Origin: Channallabes apus
Lineage: Eukaryota > Chordata > Actinopteri > Siluriformes > Clariidae
Assembly (NCBI GenBank): GCA_030522415.1
Contig: CM060107.1
Location: 25,362,571 to 25,426,570, forward strand
Reading direction: 5' to 3'
Length of the DNA: 64,000 nucleotides
Position numbers and translations under genes: made by a program. Below, piece by piece: positions 8,436 to 21,300 of this stretch (position 1 is its first letter; each line of letters starts with the position of its first letter). Under the pieces are notes generated by a model, which was not told where the DNA came from, ran no database searches, and was given only the letters and a program-made list of their open reading frames with translations.

Positions 8436-10034
8436 CAAACCGGATTCCAAAAAAGTTGGGACACTAAACAAATTGTGAATAAAAACTGAATGCAATGATG
8501 TGGAGATGGCAAATGTCAATATTTTATTCAGAATAGAACATAATTCACGGAACAAAAGTTTAAACTGAGAAAATTTATCATTTTAAGGGAAAAATATGGT
8601 GAATCAAAATGTCATGGTGTCAACAAATCCCAAAAAAGTTGGGACAAGGCCATTTTCACCACTGTGTGGCATCTCCCCTTCTTCATACAACACTCAACAG
8701 ACGTCTGAAGACCGAGGAGACCAGTTTCTCAAGTTTAGAAATAGGAATGCTCTCCCATTCTTGTCTAATACAGGCCTCTAACTGTTCAATCGTCTTGGGC
8801 CTTCTTTGTCGCACCTTCCTCTTTATGATGCGCCAAATGTTCTCTATAGGGGAAAGATCTGGACTGCAGACTGGCCATTTCAGTACCCCGATCCTTCTCC
8901 TACGCAGCCATGATGTTGTGATTGATGCAGAATGTGGTCTGGCATTATCTTGTTGAAAGTTGCAGGGTCTTCCCTGAAAGAGATGACATCTGGATGGGAG
9001 CATATGTTGTTCTAGAACCTGAATATATTTTTCTGCATTGATGGTGCCTTTCCAGACATGCAAGCTGCCCATGCCACATGCACTCATGCAACCCCATACC
9101 ATCAGAGATGCAGGTTTCTGAACTGAGCGTTGATAACTTGGGTTGTCCTTGTCCTCTTTGGTCCGGATGACATGGCGTCCCACATTTCCAACAAGAACTT
9201 CGAATCGTGACTCGTCTGACCACAGAACAGTCTTCCATTTTGCCACACTCCATTTTAAATGATCCCTGGCCCAATAAAAACGCCTGTGCTTGTGGATCTT
9301 GCTTAGAAATGGCTTCTTCTTTGCACTGTAGAGTTTCAGCTGGCAACGGCGGATGGCACGGTGGATTGTGTTCACTGACAATGGTTTCTGGAAGTATTCC
9401 TGAGCCCATTCTGTGATTTCCTTTACAGTAGCATTCCTGTTTGTGGTGCAGTGTCGTTTAAGGGCCCGGAGATCACGGACATCTAGTATGGTTTTACGCC
9501 CTTGACCCTTACGCACAGAGATTGTTCCAGATTCTCTGAATCGGATGATATTATGCACAGTTGATGATGATAACTGCAAAGTCTTTGCAATTTTTCGCTG
9601 GGTAACACCTTTCTGATATTGCTCCACTATCTTTCTGCGCAACATTGTGGGAATTGGTGATCCTCTAGCCATCTTGGCTTCTGAGAGAAACTGCCACTCT
9701 GAGAAGCTCTTTTTATACCCAATCATGTTGCCAATTAACCTAATTACTGTTAATTGGTCTTCCAGCTCTTCATTATGCTCAAATTTACTTTTTCCAGCTT
9801 CTTATTGCTACTTGTCCCAACTTTTTTGGGATTTGTTGACACCGTGAAATTTGGAATCAACATATTTTTCCTTTAAAATGATACATTTTCTCGGATTAAA
9901 CTTTTGATCTGTCATCTATGTTCTATTCTGAATAAAATATTAACATTTGCCATCTCCACATCATTGCATTCAGTTTTTATTCACAATTTGTTTTTAGTCA
10001 CAATAGTGTCCCAAATTTTTTGGAATCCGGTTTG
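8436..10034 (-). mobile_element. Tc1-like DNA transposon, copy 2 (nearly intact)
   Basis: Same family as 1039-2607, opposite orientation. Ends CAAACCGGATTCCAAAAAAG and its inverse, flanked by TA (8434-8435 and 10035-10036). The right terminal repeat carries a ~12-bp insertion (around 9992-10004, TTAGTCACAATA) relative to the other three termini in the window. Encodes a 347-codon transposase frame with all three catalytic acidic residues. Length about 1.6 kb, normal for Tc1-like elements. Confidence 0.92.
8683..9726 (-). CDS. Tc1-like transposase (DD34E), almost full length
   Basis: Cut-and-paste DNA transposase of 347 residues. N-terminal paired HTH DNA-binding region: first helix block near residues 26-61 (LRRKIVEQY, QRKIAKTLQLSSSTVHNII), GRKT linker near 75-78, second HTH up to about 135. 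DDE catalytic core: first Asp in LWSDES, second Asp in FQQDNARPH, Glu in LSPIENIW, with exactly 34 residues between the last two. Compared with copy 1 there is a one-codon loss of Arg in the first HTH (IIRFRE versus IIRRFRE), and the stop after LLSVV comes nine codons early because TGA replaces AGA. The true start may be the internal Met before ARGS. Activity unproven; it could serve in trans for non-autonomous copies. Confidence 0.9.
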   Translation of the reverse strand: MIGYKKSFSEWQFLSEAKMARGSPIPTMLRRKIVEQYQKGVTQRKIAKTLQLSSSTVHNIIRFRESGTISVRKGQGRKTILDVRDLRALKRHCTTNRNATVKEITEWAQEYFQKPLSVNTIHRAIRRCQLKLYSAKKKPFLSKIHKHRRFYWARDHLKWSVAKWKTVLWSDESRFEVLVGNVGRHVIRTKEDKDNPSYQRSVQKPASLMVWGCMSACGMGSLHVWKGTINAEKYIQVLEQHMLPSRCHLFQGRPCNFQQDNARPHSASITTSWLRRRRIGVLKWPVCSPDLSPIENIWRIIKRKVRQRRPKTIEQLEACIRQEWESIPISKLEKLVSSVFRRLLSVV

Positions 10035-11422
10035 TACTTGTTATGAATTTGTTGTTGTGTTTCTTTTATTTTATTTGTTATTTCATTTATTCTACCTTAT
10101 TCTATTCATTAGTTAAGAAGTAAGCATTAAGTTTATTACATAAGCCATAAGCTTTAAATTTCTTAGTTATGCATCCATTTTGACAATCGTAAGTTGGTCT
10201 GTGACGTCATTCCACTATGACATGTATTTGTATGACTATCGCATGATAGAAAAGTTAGTTTAGATGCGGAAGGCTACGGAAACACAAGCCTTTGACCGTA
10301 AGCTAAGAATGTAAGATACAGCAACTAGGTTGTTGTAACCGTAAGCTACCCGTAAGCAGATATACAACAAAGGTGTTGTTACATGCGTAAGGAATTTATA
10401 AGATACAGCAACTGGTGTTGTAATCACAGTGGATTTACTCAAGACGACTGTATGAAGTGTTGATTCTTTGATGCTGACAAATAAACTACAAGAGACAAAG
10501 AGATCGGACTTCTGTTGTGTGAGTGAAACTTCAAACCAAAGATACGCGTCAAAACTAGTGAAATAATATGTCCGCATCTACAGCTATTGCTAGTGATATT
10601 GGGGATGACCTAGATACTGTAAAGCATTAAGAATCATTGTGTTATGTGCTGTTACTCTGACATGACCAGCCTTCTGCATTCTCAATTGATGCAGCCTGAC
10701 ATCTGGCTAAGCTTTTGCTAAGTTGAAAAAGAACTCCTGGCAGCTTGAGAGAGGACTTGTCAGCATCAACTACTGTAGATTTGTGTGTGCGTGCGTGCGT
10801 GCGTGCGTGCGTGCGTGTGTACTGTATGTGTGCGTGTGTGTTAATAAACATAAACCCTTTAGCAGGTTGTAACACCAGGCTTGGGGAATTCCTGCTCCCA
10901 AGCACACTGTGCAGTAAATCATCAGAAACAGAAGCTTCTTGTGACAGGAAGGAAATAATTATCATAATTCATCATTACTATAAACACATATCATAACTGA
11001 TGAACTGTATGAGCAGATGGCCTGGGGGAATATTACAGAATGGCCGTAAAATGAAAATTCTTTCTGAGCACTGTAGGAGACCAGGAGGTTTGAGTTTTCC
11101 AATTTATCACACAGATTTCTAAACACACAGTACTCCCAGGATCATTCACTCGTATTCTGCATATAAAGAGGCACTCTTATGGGCAAAGTCTTTTATTATT
11201 CCTATACAATTAAATTGAATATAGCATTTAATTCAGCATGTCCCGTATAATTATGTTGAAATGCTTTCAAAAAGTATACAGAAAATGTAACAAATTGGCA
11301 AGCATGAAATCATAGAGCTATTGATTTCTCCAGTTAGATTGGTCAAAAGCTGTTGATTAGATTTGGCCGCTGATAGTAGTGCCAGCTATAATTGAAATTA
11401 GAGGTTTACATTAATTAGCTTG

Positions 11423-11457
<35 letters not shown>

Positions 11458-13956
11458 CCCCCCCCTCCTAATAGTACCATTTAAGTCACAGGGATGTAGA
11501 TTGTGGAGACTTCACAATACATGGCTAATAATAAATGGATTCAAACAAAACAGTGTTGTATTATAACAAGGAAATTATGTAATTGTAAATGTTCTGAAGT
11601 TTTCTGTAAGATAATGGTGTTTTAATGTAAATGTCAAGAGTCCTGGGTGTTGTTGCTTTAGAAGCTCCACTTTCTGCCACAGGACTATCTTAAAAGAGAT
11701 GATGTTTACAGCTGATGTAACATAAGACATCTTGTCTCCTGGATGTTTGTCTCAAAATATAATGTTACTATAAATTGTTAAAAAGCATAATGCATCATTT
11801 ATAAACATGTCCATAATAAAATTGTCATGTTGTAAGAGGGATGAAACATTTCAGCATTTCAACATTTCATATTTAAGGTGATAAGAGTAACTCTGGAATT
11901 ATTTATATCCTATAACAGTAGATACAGCATTAATGTAATTACTCACTTATGGTAACATTTTACATCCTATTATGTAGTGACAGTTACATAATACTGCATG
12001 TAGATAAATAAAAAAATATATGTATGTAAATTAAAGTATGTTATGTTATTTTACAGTACTAAACTGCTACACGCAAGTATTTTCCAGTACATCATTTCAC
12101 TTTAGAAATAGCTTATGAGGACTAAATCAGTAAATAAAATGTCTGCGGGTGATGTAAATGTTCGTATTCAGGACAAATATCTATTGTGCGTGCACACACA
12201 TGGACACATGCACTCACATGCACGCACACACATGGACACATGCACTCACATGCACACACACACAAACAAACATATACATGCTCACTCACGTGCACACTCA
12301 TCTGGCAATCTGGTGGTCATCACAAAAGACGGTGACATGTTCATTAAGCAGCAGGGATCCTATTACGGCACTCACCAGCCTCTCTGTCATATCCCTCACA
12401 CATAATTAGTCAACAGAAAGCTAATTGCCCTCCTACTCATGCTCTCTAGCCATTTCTTTCATGCACACACACATACACACACCATGATTTCATTTTTGCT
12501 TGCGGTTGTCCTCATGTACACAGAGGCTCAATGTCCTTGTGTATAATGTAGTTAGAGTATTATGTTCTGTGTGTGTATAACAGAGACTCTGCGTCCCTGA
12601 AAGAACCACCAGAGATGACACGTGTGTCTGTACTCAGAAGCTTCAAAAGCAGTGCTGCATTACAATGACACAAACATATGTGCTTTGCTAGCTCCCTGCA
12701 GGTCTGTGCAGAATGGCCTCCTAAGGTGAGGAATGAATGGGAGGATTTGAAAAAAACCCAGAGATAGCGCGTGGCAGTGGACTCCTGTACCTGGCTTCAA
12801 GGCACACTACTGTACTGTACTGCCTCGGAGACCTCATATACTTTATTATCAAAAAAATAAAATAAAATAAAAGAGAAAATGGCCTGAAGAGGGAAAGAAA
12901 TATTCATTATCTCTTTTTTTCCCCCTGAGATTATGGAGAGCATGGAGCCAGAATTTTCACCCAGTGTGTACTTTTGTGTGTGCAGTTGCCTGATTTAGCC
13001 CATTTGTTTGCCTGTTTAAATCTGCCTTTGTTTCCTCATCATTTCCTCTGCCTTCCAGGCAAAGTATATGTGGGTAAAATGTTCTATAACTGAACATTTC
13101 TGAGCTCTTCACTGCTGAGGACTTTAGAATTCCTCCACTTCACCTCCCTAGATATGAATGTCTGTAGACTCATCTGAATATTTTTGTCAACATCTTTTTC
13201 TTTTGAGATAAGGTCTATAAATTCTGTTTTTTTTGCCTGTGACTTCTGAATTTGTGCAAGTCTCTCTATCAACATCGTGAGCCTGCAATACTCACAGTAC
13301 AAATTCCAGCCACATTAAAATTGAAGGCAAATTTCCATTAGTTTAATTCTCTTCCCCAGCAGTGAGGCTGTCTGTTTGCAGTACACATGCACAGTAGTGT
13401 GATGGTGCTATTGGAAGACTCTAGGGCTCAAGAGATTGGTTTGAAATGGTGCCTGAGGGCTACTGGACTACTACCAGTGAAAAGACTTATTGCTCTACAG
13501 AGAGCTGTGTTCATTTAAACACACTGGGATGGAGGCAGCTGCGAAGAGCCCGACCTCATAAAACTGCATTCACAGTCCACTGAGGCTGTGGCCTCGCTTT
13601 AATTAGGAGTCTTTAGTTCCTGTCTAGTGCCTCTTACTCTCTGTCTTTCTTTATTTTACCCATTCTTTTATTTTCTTCTTTCCATCTTTGCACACTCCAT
13701 AGTGTTGTCTCAATCTTTTCTTTCTCGCCACCCACATCTGTGTCTTTTCCTTCTTTCCCATCTTATTTTAATATATTTTGTTGGCCATCGTTATCCTGAT
13801 CAATTTACCAGCTAATTCACACTTCTCATTCACGTTTACTCCAACATTCACATATATAAACTACTTTGTCTAGAGCAGTGGTTTAGGTTTGGCTATTTCT
13901 TGTGAGTTTATTGGACCAAGAGTGCCACCAAGAGGCATCAGGTAGATTACAATGCA

Positions 13957-14016
<60 letters not shown>

Positions 14017-16520
14017 ATTGTCTGTGTGACAATAGGGGGGGAGCAGGAAATCAGACACAGAAAGTCATAACACATTGTAGCATGTGACCTCCCAGTTCGA
14101 CTCTTGTAATTAGATATTATCATGTAATTACACAGAACTGTTGCATGAAATATGCAACAAGTGGACAGCCATAGCATGTACACTGACTAACACACATACA
14201 CACAAACACAGAGAGAGAGAGAGAGAGAGAATTACTCTTTTTTTATAAATAATTCCTAGACTGCTGAGCTCGATAGAATAATTACATACCCATTGTTGTC
14301 TTTGAAAACAAATGTAAAATTGTAATTTAGCCCAAGAAATTGTAATTTATATCTGTCATCCTAATAAAGATGCACCACTCTAGTTTCTTTCCAGTTTATT
14401 TTATCATCTTCTTTATGTATCCCTACAACCTTCTACTAATAAGTGTGTAAAAAATAATGCAGACTTGTTTAAAGAATGAGAGGGTTTATATTATATAGAC
14501 ATTATATAGACTCCTGGTGTATGACAATGTATGGAGTGGCAATGTGAGATGATATTATCTTTTTATTAAAACATTTGATTTATTTTACATATAGGGTTAC
14601 ACTTCATTGAATGTAGGTAACATTAATGTAATTGAATATAATGGAATGGAATCTCTCCTTCAATCTGTATGTGCAGAGTTTGCATATTCTTTATGAGTTT
14701 CTTCCAAGTACTCTGCTTTTCTATCACTCTCCAAATGATGCACTATAGGCTGATTTGTCAGTTCCACTTGGCCCCATAATGTATGATTGATTGTGTGCTT
14801 GTGTCCTGTGATCGGTTGACACTCCATCCAGATTGCCTGCCGCCTTATTTGGAATAGGCTCCTATCACCTATCCCCTCTACAACCTCCTCCCAGATAATA
14901 ACACAGAATAATAATGCAATACTTAAAAAAAAAAGAAAGAAAATCAAAGTCACAGAATTTCTCACCATGTCAAAAAATTCACAAATGTTGTTGGTCATTT
15001 ATCACAGTGGTTTGCTGTGAAGGTCAAACTAGTAAAAAGACGATTCAAATTCTTTATTTGCTGATATATCGTTAGTAATATCATACGTGTCTCATCAGTC
15101 CAGACCTAAAGAAGGAAATGTTGAGCACGCCATGTCTTTTTGATTCCATTAATTAATTAATACCTAAATGAAATGTACTGTGTAATTCCTAAAATTATTT
15201 GGCTCAAGTTAATTAATTTTACAAAAGTTAAACCTGCATTGTGAAACTCAGTAGCTAGTAATCAGCAGAAATCACATACGTTGTTGAACAAAGTTAACAT
15301 GCCATGTGATCTTAGTATAAACACTGGGAGGTCACAGAGCCAGTTAGAGAATCTACCTAAACAAACAGCATCATGATTAACCAAAAAGCTTTTCAGGAGC
15401 AGATTCTGGCAAAGTACAAATTAAAGCTTGGTTAGCTTTTAAACTTTTATTATCAACAGGGGTATGGTTTTTTTTTTAATTTTTTTTTTTTATTGCATTT
15501 ACAGTATTTTTTCCCCTCACTTAAACACTTTGAATCCATTTCATTTCCATGTTGTAACACTGCAATATAATGTATGGATTAGAACTTAAGCAAGTTGTTG
15601 TACATCTTGTGCATTTTGTGGCTACTTATAAATATTTGTTTGTTCTCTTCCCAAACCTTATGATTAGACCAATGTAATCTCATAACCTCCAGAAAAGTAG
15701 TTGAACTTTGCTTGAGGTTATGATATTCTAATCACAAAGTAGAGAGATCCAATTGTTGTGACATGAATTGTACCACTTCATGAATCTGGTTATACTGTAC
15801 ATATCTTAGACATGTCACATTTGCATAAAACACTGGTAGCAGTTTCATTTACCAGTTTATAATTTGCTAATTGTTTAAATTGTATCATTCATTATATTAA
15901 CAGTGTAAAGCTCGCTGTCACTCATTAACTACTAGGATCACATCTTTAGAAAAGTGACACTGCAGTTGATCCAGCTAAGGGAAAGAGCAGACAGACATCA
16001 CCATGATAATTATGCACAACAAGTGATGCTAACGATGAGGAATGTCACTGAAGTGACCCTGACTTCTCTTTTATTTTCTAATAAGATAACTACTTAATAG
16101 AGCCACTTCAGTCAACAGCATTACACCATTAGCAGCTCTCTGAAGCACCACTGAACTCCCACAGCCTCACTGTGAAGAGCATGAAGCACAATGTTATGTA
16201 ATTGTGTTTAGGTTTATAGGAAAAGGCTAAAACATGATAACTTATTATTATTATTATTATTAAATTTTTGTAGAATTCTCATTGCTTGCAAAAAAAAGGC
16301 CTGCTGAAACCCTGCTTTCCCTGCAACAATTACAGCATTAATAAAGGATGCAATACATGCAACCCTAAACCAATCTCACTAAATGTCTTAAATTATTATT
16401 ATTTTATATATAAAATGTACATTATTTACTTATTAATATTGTGTATTCAGTATATGCGATTCACGATTAGGTGTCATGCTTCAGAGAGTAAGATTAGAAT
16501 TTAACAAGATTAACATACAG

Positions 16521-16565
<45 letters not shown>

Positions 16566-16596
16566 AGCAACAGGTACACTTTCTCTTCCTCCTTAG
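10035..16596. other. Intergenic upstream of ehf
   Basis: No coding gene recognised. Simple repeats: (GTGC)n 10786-10818, (TA)n 11424-11453, duplicated ACACATGGACACATGCACTC patch 12190-12290, (GT)n(GA)n 13957-14013, (GA)n 14208-14230 and 16523-16564. A diverged V-SINE relic lies at about 14645-14890. The rest is AT-rich and looks unique; cis-regulatory elements for ehf may be here but cannot be identified by eye. Confidence 0.65.
14645..14890 (+). repeat. Old diverged V-SINE relic
   Basis: Recognisable blocks in the right order: GCAGAGTTTGCATATTCTTT, TGATCGGTTGACACTCCATC and AATAGGCTCC. They match the conserved centre and tail seen in the younger copies at 21171-21523 and 49452-49774. No target duplication recognisable. 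Confidence 0.55.
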
Positions 16597-16774
16597 TACG
16601 CAAATACTTACCTGTTGAAAAAAATAGACCAATCCAAGGAACAGGAAGCAGACAGGCTAAAATTTTCATTGGTGAACTAGGACTCACATTCTCCATTATA
16701 GTTGAGCCAAAGTCACAGCGACAAGGACACCTTACAAGTCTGCACTGTGCAGTGAACATTATTCAACATCTCTG
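16597..16774 (+). other. ehf: Candidate 5' non-coding exon of ehf
   Basis: A pyrimidine-rich 3' splice site (CTTTCTCTTCCTCCTTAG, ending 16596) and a strong 5' splice site (CTCTG|GTGAGTAAT, 16774/16775) bracket 178 nt lying 1.3 kb upstream of the first coding exon. EHF genes carry 5' non-coding exons, so a UTR exon is plausible. Evidence is only the splice signals. The minus strand of the same interval has a competing signal (see findings). Confidence 0.3.
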
Positions 16775-16920
16775 GTGAGTAATAACTTTATGACTTACGC
16801 ACAAGCCCCTATCAATTATATGTATGATATTATGTTGCATTACACTTAATTTTATGACCTAAATTATTCAGAGATCTCAGGGATTAATAAAGGATTTCTA
16901 TGTTATTCAACTCTATATTA

Positions 16921-16922
<2 letters not shown>

Positions 16923-16991
<69 letters not shown>

Positions 16992-17002
16992 TGTGTGTGT
17001 GT
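16923..17002 (+). repeat. (TG)n microsatellite
   Basis: About 80 bp of TG dinucleotides with one TA interruption, in the presumed ehf 5' region. A (CA)n run of similar length follows at 17602-17660 in opposite sense; the two could pair as inverted repeats. Confidence 0.95.
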
Positions 17003-17598
17003 CGTTCCATGCCTAGGAAAACAAAGTGGCATATTTATATTTAAAATTTCTTATAAAATATGGTTCTAAATTGAATAAATGAATAAATCAATGTAAAAAA
17101 AAAATTTCAGTAATAATTAAAAGTATTGTTTATATTGTGGTTATTGTAAACTAATATTTTATGAATTATTATTTATTGATGTGTTTACCATAGGACATTT
17201 TAAAGATAATGTAAAGCTCTAGATATTACTATGGTATATAGGTCTAGGGTCTAGATGTGCAAATTGCGTCAGTGAAAGAAATAATGCTGATCATGTAATC
17301 AACATCATTTCACTGCCATTGGGACTATTATAATACATATTATTACATATATAATATTATATATTTCAGTACAGTTTCAGTTGCTAAAAAATTATGGAAA
17401 AAGTTTACAATAAATAAAATTAAACATAGTTTAAGATAGTGTTTGCATTTCTTTAATAGAAACCACCAGTGTGACAAGTAATCAATTCTTAGCACCATAA
17501 CAAAAATTTATATAATACTATCACTGAAACTTACAAACAGTGCATTTACCAAGCAGTCTACACACTCATAACTAATTATGGGGTTGGTTTGACATATT

Positions 17599-17601
<3 letters not shown>

Positions 17602-17660
<59 letters not shown>
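17602..17660 (+). repeat. (CA)n microsatellite
   Basis: About 59 bp of pure CA, about 600 bp downstream of the (TG)n run and upstream of the first ehf coding exon. Confidence 0.95.
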
Positions 17661-17663
<3 letters not shown>

Positions 17664-18052
17664 TAATAAAAAAAAATTAAATTAATTAATTATTTAAAGT
17701 TTGACAAAAAGAGTAGCAGCTAGAGGCATAGATTATGAATGTGCCTCTGTGCCAAAAGAGCAATGACTAAGGCCTAGATTGTACTGTTAACTGAAAAAGA
17801 ACAGGTGAACCTTTATTTATGCAAAGCAGTACAGTAAGTGTCATTCCTGTGTAAATGCGTTTTTGTTTGTGTGGTTAAGCAAGGCATGAAACACACCCAC
17901 ACAATTATGATATACCTTTTGGGAAAGATACAGGTTCTTTTATCTTACTTTGGTTTTTAGCTGAATCGATTTGCTTATAGTTTTCTTTGTTTGTAACACC
18001 TTTCCAAATGCAGAAATTTTCCTTTTTTTTCCCATGCATGTAGTTCTGGACC

Positions 18053-18152
18053 ATGGTCCTTCATAGTGGCTGCAGCATGAGCATCCCTGCTAGTATGAGT
18101 ATTGAAAGCCAACTGCCCACTTCCTGGAGCCCTCACTACAACAGCCCAGATG
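18053..18152 (+). CDS. ehf: ehf coding exon 1
   Basis: Codes for [19 protein letters not shown] and a short Ser/Tyr/Pro tail, 33 codons plus one base. The exon is preceded by an acceptor (CATGCATGTAG, ending 18043), so a 5' UTR exon must lie upstream. Donor ATG|GTACTG. Further in-frame ATGs occur at codons 9 and 15. Confidence 0.8.
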
Positions 18153-18337
18153 GTACTGTCCACCTTTATTATATTAAACCACCCTCATGCCCATTTCAGC
18201 ATTCTTCCACATGCATCCTCAATAATCAGCAAAGCAAATATAACTTATATATGTATAAACTTTGAAAGCTAAAATGAAATCATTGTCTTTACAAGTTCAT
18301 AATATACCAAAGATTTTGTAACTTTTATTATTATTAC

Positions 18338-18374
<37 letters not shown>

Positions 18375-21300
18375 GTAGTATAGAATGGAATTAGGGATTA
18401 CAATAGTATATGTCTTTTGACAAACATATTTTTATTGCTTTAAAGATGATGAACATTTATGATAATGATGAACTAGGTAGCGTTTTGTTATTTATTTGTT
18501 TGTTTGTTTGAACAACTTCCTATTGTTGTTATTATTATTATTATTAGTAGTAGTAGTAGTTACCATAAGCAAACAAATTTCCAATACCCAATTCTGTCAT
18601 CTTTTCTTTTAAAGTGCCTATGGTGTCATCAGGTTATGCTAGTCGTCTGTGGACCCAGGATCTCCATCCACAGTATTGGTCCAAATATCAGGTGTGGGAA
18701 TGGCTTCAGCAGACACTGGATATGCACCAGATTGATGCCACATCGATCCCATTCAGTAACTTTGACCTGGATGGAAGACAGCTGTGTAGCATGAGCTTTC
18801 AGGACTTTACTCATTTGGCAGGATCTGTTGGTCCTGTCCTCTACCAAAGTTTGACTGATCTCAAGTGGAGCAGTAAGTTTTAGCTTGGGCTCAAAAAGCT
18901 TACTGTATACTTAATAATTAAATAAACTGAGCAGGGACTGTTGGCATCACACAAATTATTTAATAATGACTGGTTCAAATTATCTTTCACAGTTTTAGAG
19001 TGTTTTGTAATAAGTAGAAAACAATACCTCAATTACCAGTGTGTTTACTTTAGTACATACTGTATACTGTGTCTGGCAGACACCTAGATGTTTACTCCAA
19101 ATTAAAAACAAACAAATAAATAAATAAATCTCTCATGTAAAATGTGCATTGTCTAAAGTAAATGATGTACTGTATAGCCAGAAAATGGTCACACATCTGT
19201 CTTCAAAATAACAAGATGGTGTAGCATTTCCACCTCACAGCTTTAGGGTCCCCAACTCAATCCTAAATAACACTGATATGTTATTTCAGTGTTTGCTCTT
19301 GGTTCTTCAGTTTCCTTCAAATTGTCAACATTACTAATATTTCCCAAAGGTGTGAATGAGTATGTGAATGTGTGGGTGTACTGCCAACTGACAGGCCGTG
19401 TGCTTTGGACAGGTTTTGGCTCCACTGTAACCCTGACACAAATGAATAAATGCTACTTTTGGTTTCGTAGAGTGAACTTTTTCTTTTTTTTTTTCTTTGA
19501 AGAGCTATTCAGTAGAAGTGTGAGAACAAGAAAAACATGTTTTACTTGTTTGAATCAGGGAAATAAAGAAAATCAACACCTTACAATGAAATAAACAGCC
19601 TGTATTACACTGTACTTCATACTACAGTTAGAGAAATAGAAAGAAAAAAGACATTTCTCAGCATAAACTCATTTTAATATCATTTGAACAGGTCAATATG
19701 GCTCTTCGGCAGACATGTTTACACCAGGGGATATTAAAACAGAATTAGATGGTAAGTATGTTTTGATAAATTAATAAAACATTTCTCTTTGTAAATTCTT
19801 TTAATTATTTATAATGATGTCTTTATAAATCAACATGTATGTTTAATAGATCTTCCATGTTCAATCTGCCCAGAGGAGCCCAACTTCTACACTACCTCAG
19901 GTAGAGTACCTGTTTAATTTTGATTACTGATGTCATCAGGATATTAAAGTATCATGCACTAATCATCTCACAATTATCCTTTAACAGAGCATTTTGACAT
20001 TAAAACCCCCTTTCAGCCAATGACAGTTATGACTCCACCAGCTCCCTGTAGTCCAGGTATGAAGCATAACCCAGACCAAACCAATCAATACACACCTACA
20101 CAGTGATCATAATGGTAAATCTGAGCTGATCATGTACTACACAGGAGATGTTCTTACCACGGTAGATAGTGACATTACTGAACTATGGCTCTTATACTAT
20201 TACTTACAGCGTCATTATATAAGGCAGTGTTAATGAAAAAGAAAAGATGAGCTATGCTGACACTAGCCCACATTATGTTCATTTATAAACCAATTCCCTG
20301 CCTAGGTCCATTAAATGTATCCTTTGATATAGTGCCTTTCAATTATAGGCCATGTCAAAACCCCTTTTAGTCATTTAGTTATACTACTTTTTTCCAGTGC
20401 CTTCCTATTAGCTTGCCTTATGTATTTAATTCTAAAGGTCAACTGGACATGTAGCAATTTACATTGTTTCCCCCTACTGAAACTATTTAATCCATTAGTT
20501 CATTTGAACAAACCATGAGCTCTATCTGTAACAACAAAGGAATTAACACTTGTTAAGTAACTAATACTTTTATTAACTGGCATTTGGCCCTAGTCAACAC
20601 ATGCCATACCCCATGTTCATACTATCCATGACTAAAATGATCCAGCACCTTGTGGGTGTTTAGCTTCCAAATTTCAGAAATGAGGCAGAAGTTTCAATAT
20701 TGAGAATGGAGGCCAGTATTAAGTAAGGTACAGTATAAAATGTTCCGTAATGTTTTTAAAGTCAGAAATTGACTAAACATTAGTTAAGGCATATATATTT
20801 AAGCAACTGTCAATTAACACATTCATTTGCTACAGATACCTTTTCTGAGGCATTTTTAGGCACAAGTATGTAGTAAATAATGTTAGTAAAGGAAACTATA
20901 ATGTAAAACATTATAATGAAATGTCTAGTTGTATATTTACAGTACCATTACTCATTTGGCTGATCCTTTTGTCCAAAGCAACTTGCAATACAGAGAAAAT
21001 ACAACTGGGCAATTGAGGAATCCATAATAACAATTTTCTAATGACGTTTACATGAATATGAATGTAAACATCATTACTCTGAATGTCTGTTTTTTTGTTT
21101 GTTTGTTTTTTATCTAATTGTTTTTTACTTTAGTACTTCAGTTTCCGTCTGTTTTATTCTTCTTTTGTTTTCATTCATTCATTTTCTATACCGCTTAATC
21201 CTGTGTTCAGGGTCGCGGGGGACCTATCCCAGGGCACTAGGCAGGGTACACCCTGGACAGGGTGCCAATCAGGGCACATACACATACACACACTCACACA

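Noticed and set aside
8945..9416. Other-frame and antisense frames overlapping the Tc1 transposase
   Set aside because: Shadows of the minus-strand transposase reading frame at 8683-9726.
12115..12409. His/Thr-rich frames near 12.2 kb
   Set aside because: Translations of an ACACATGGACACATGCACTC-type repeat patch.
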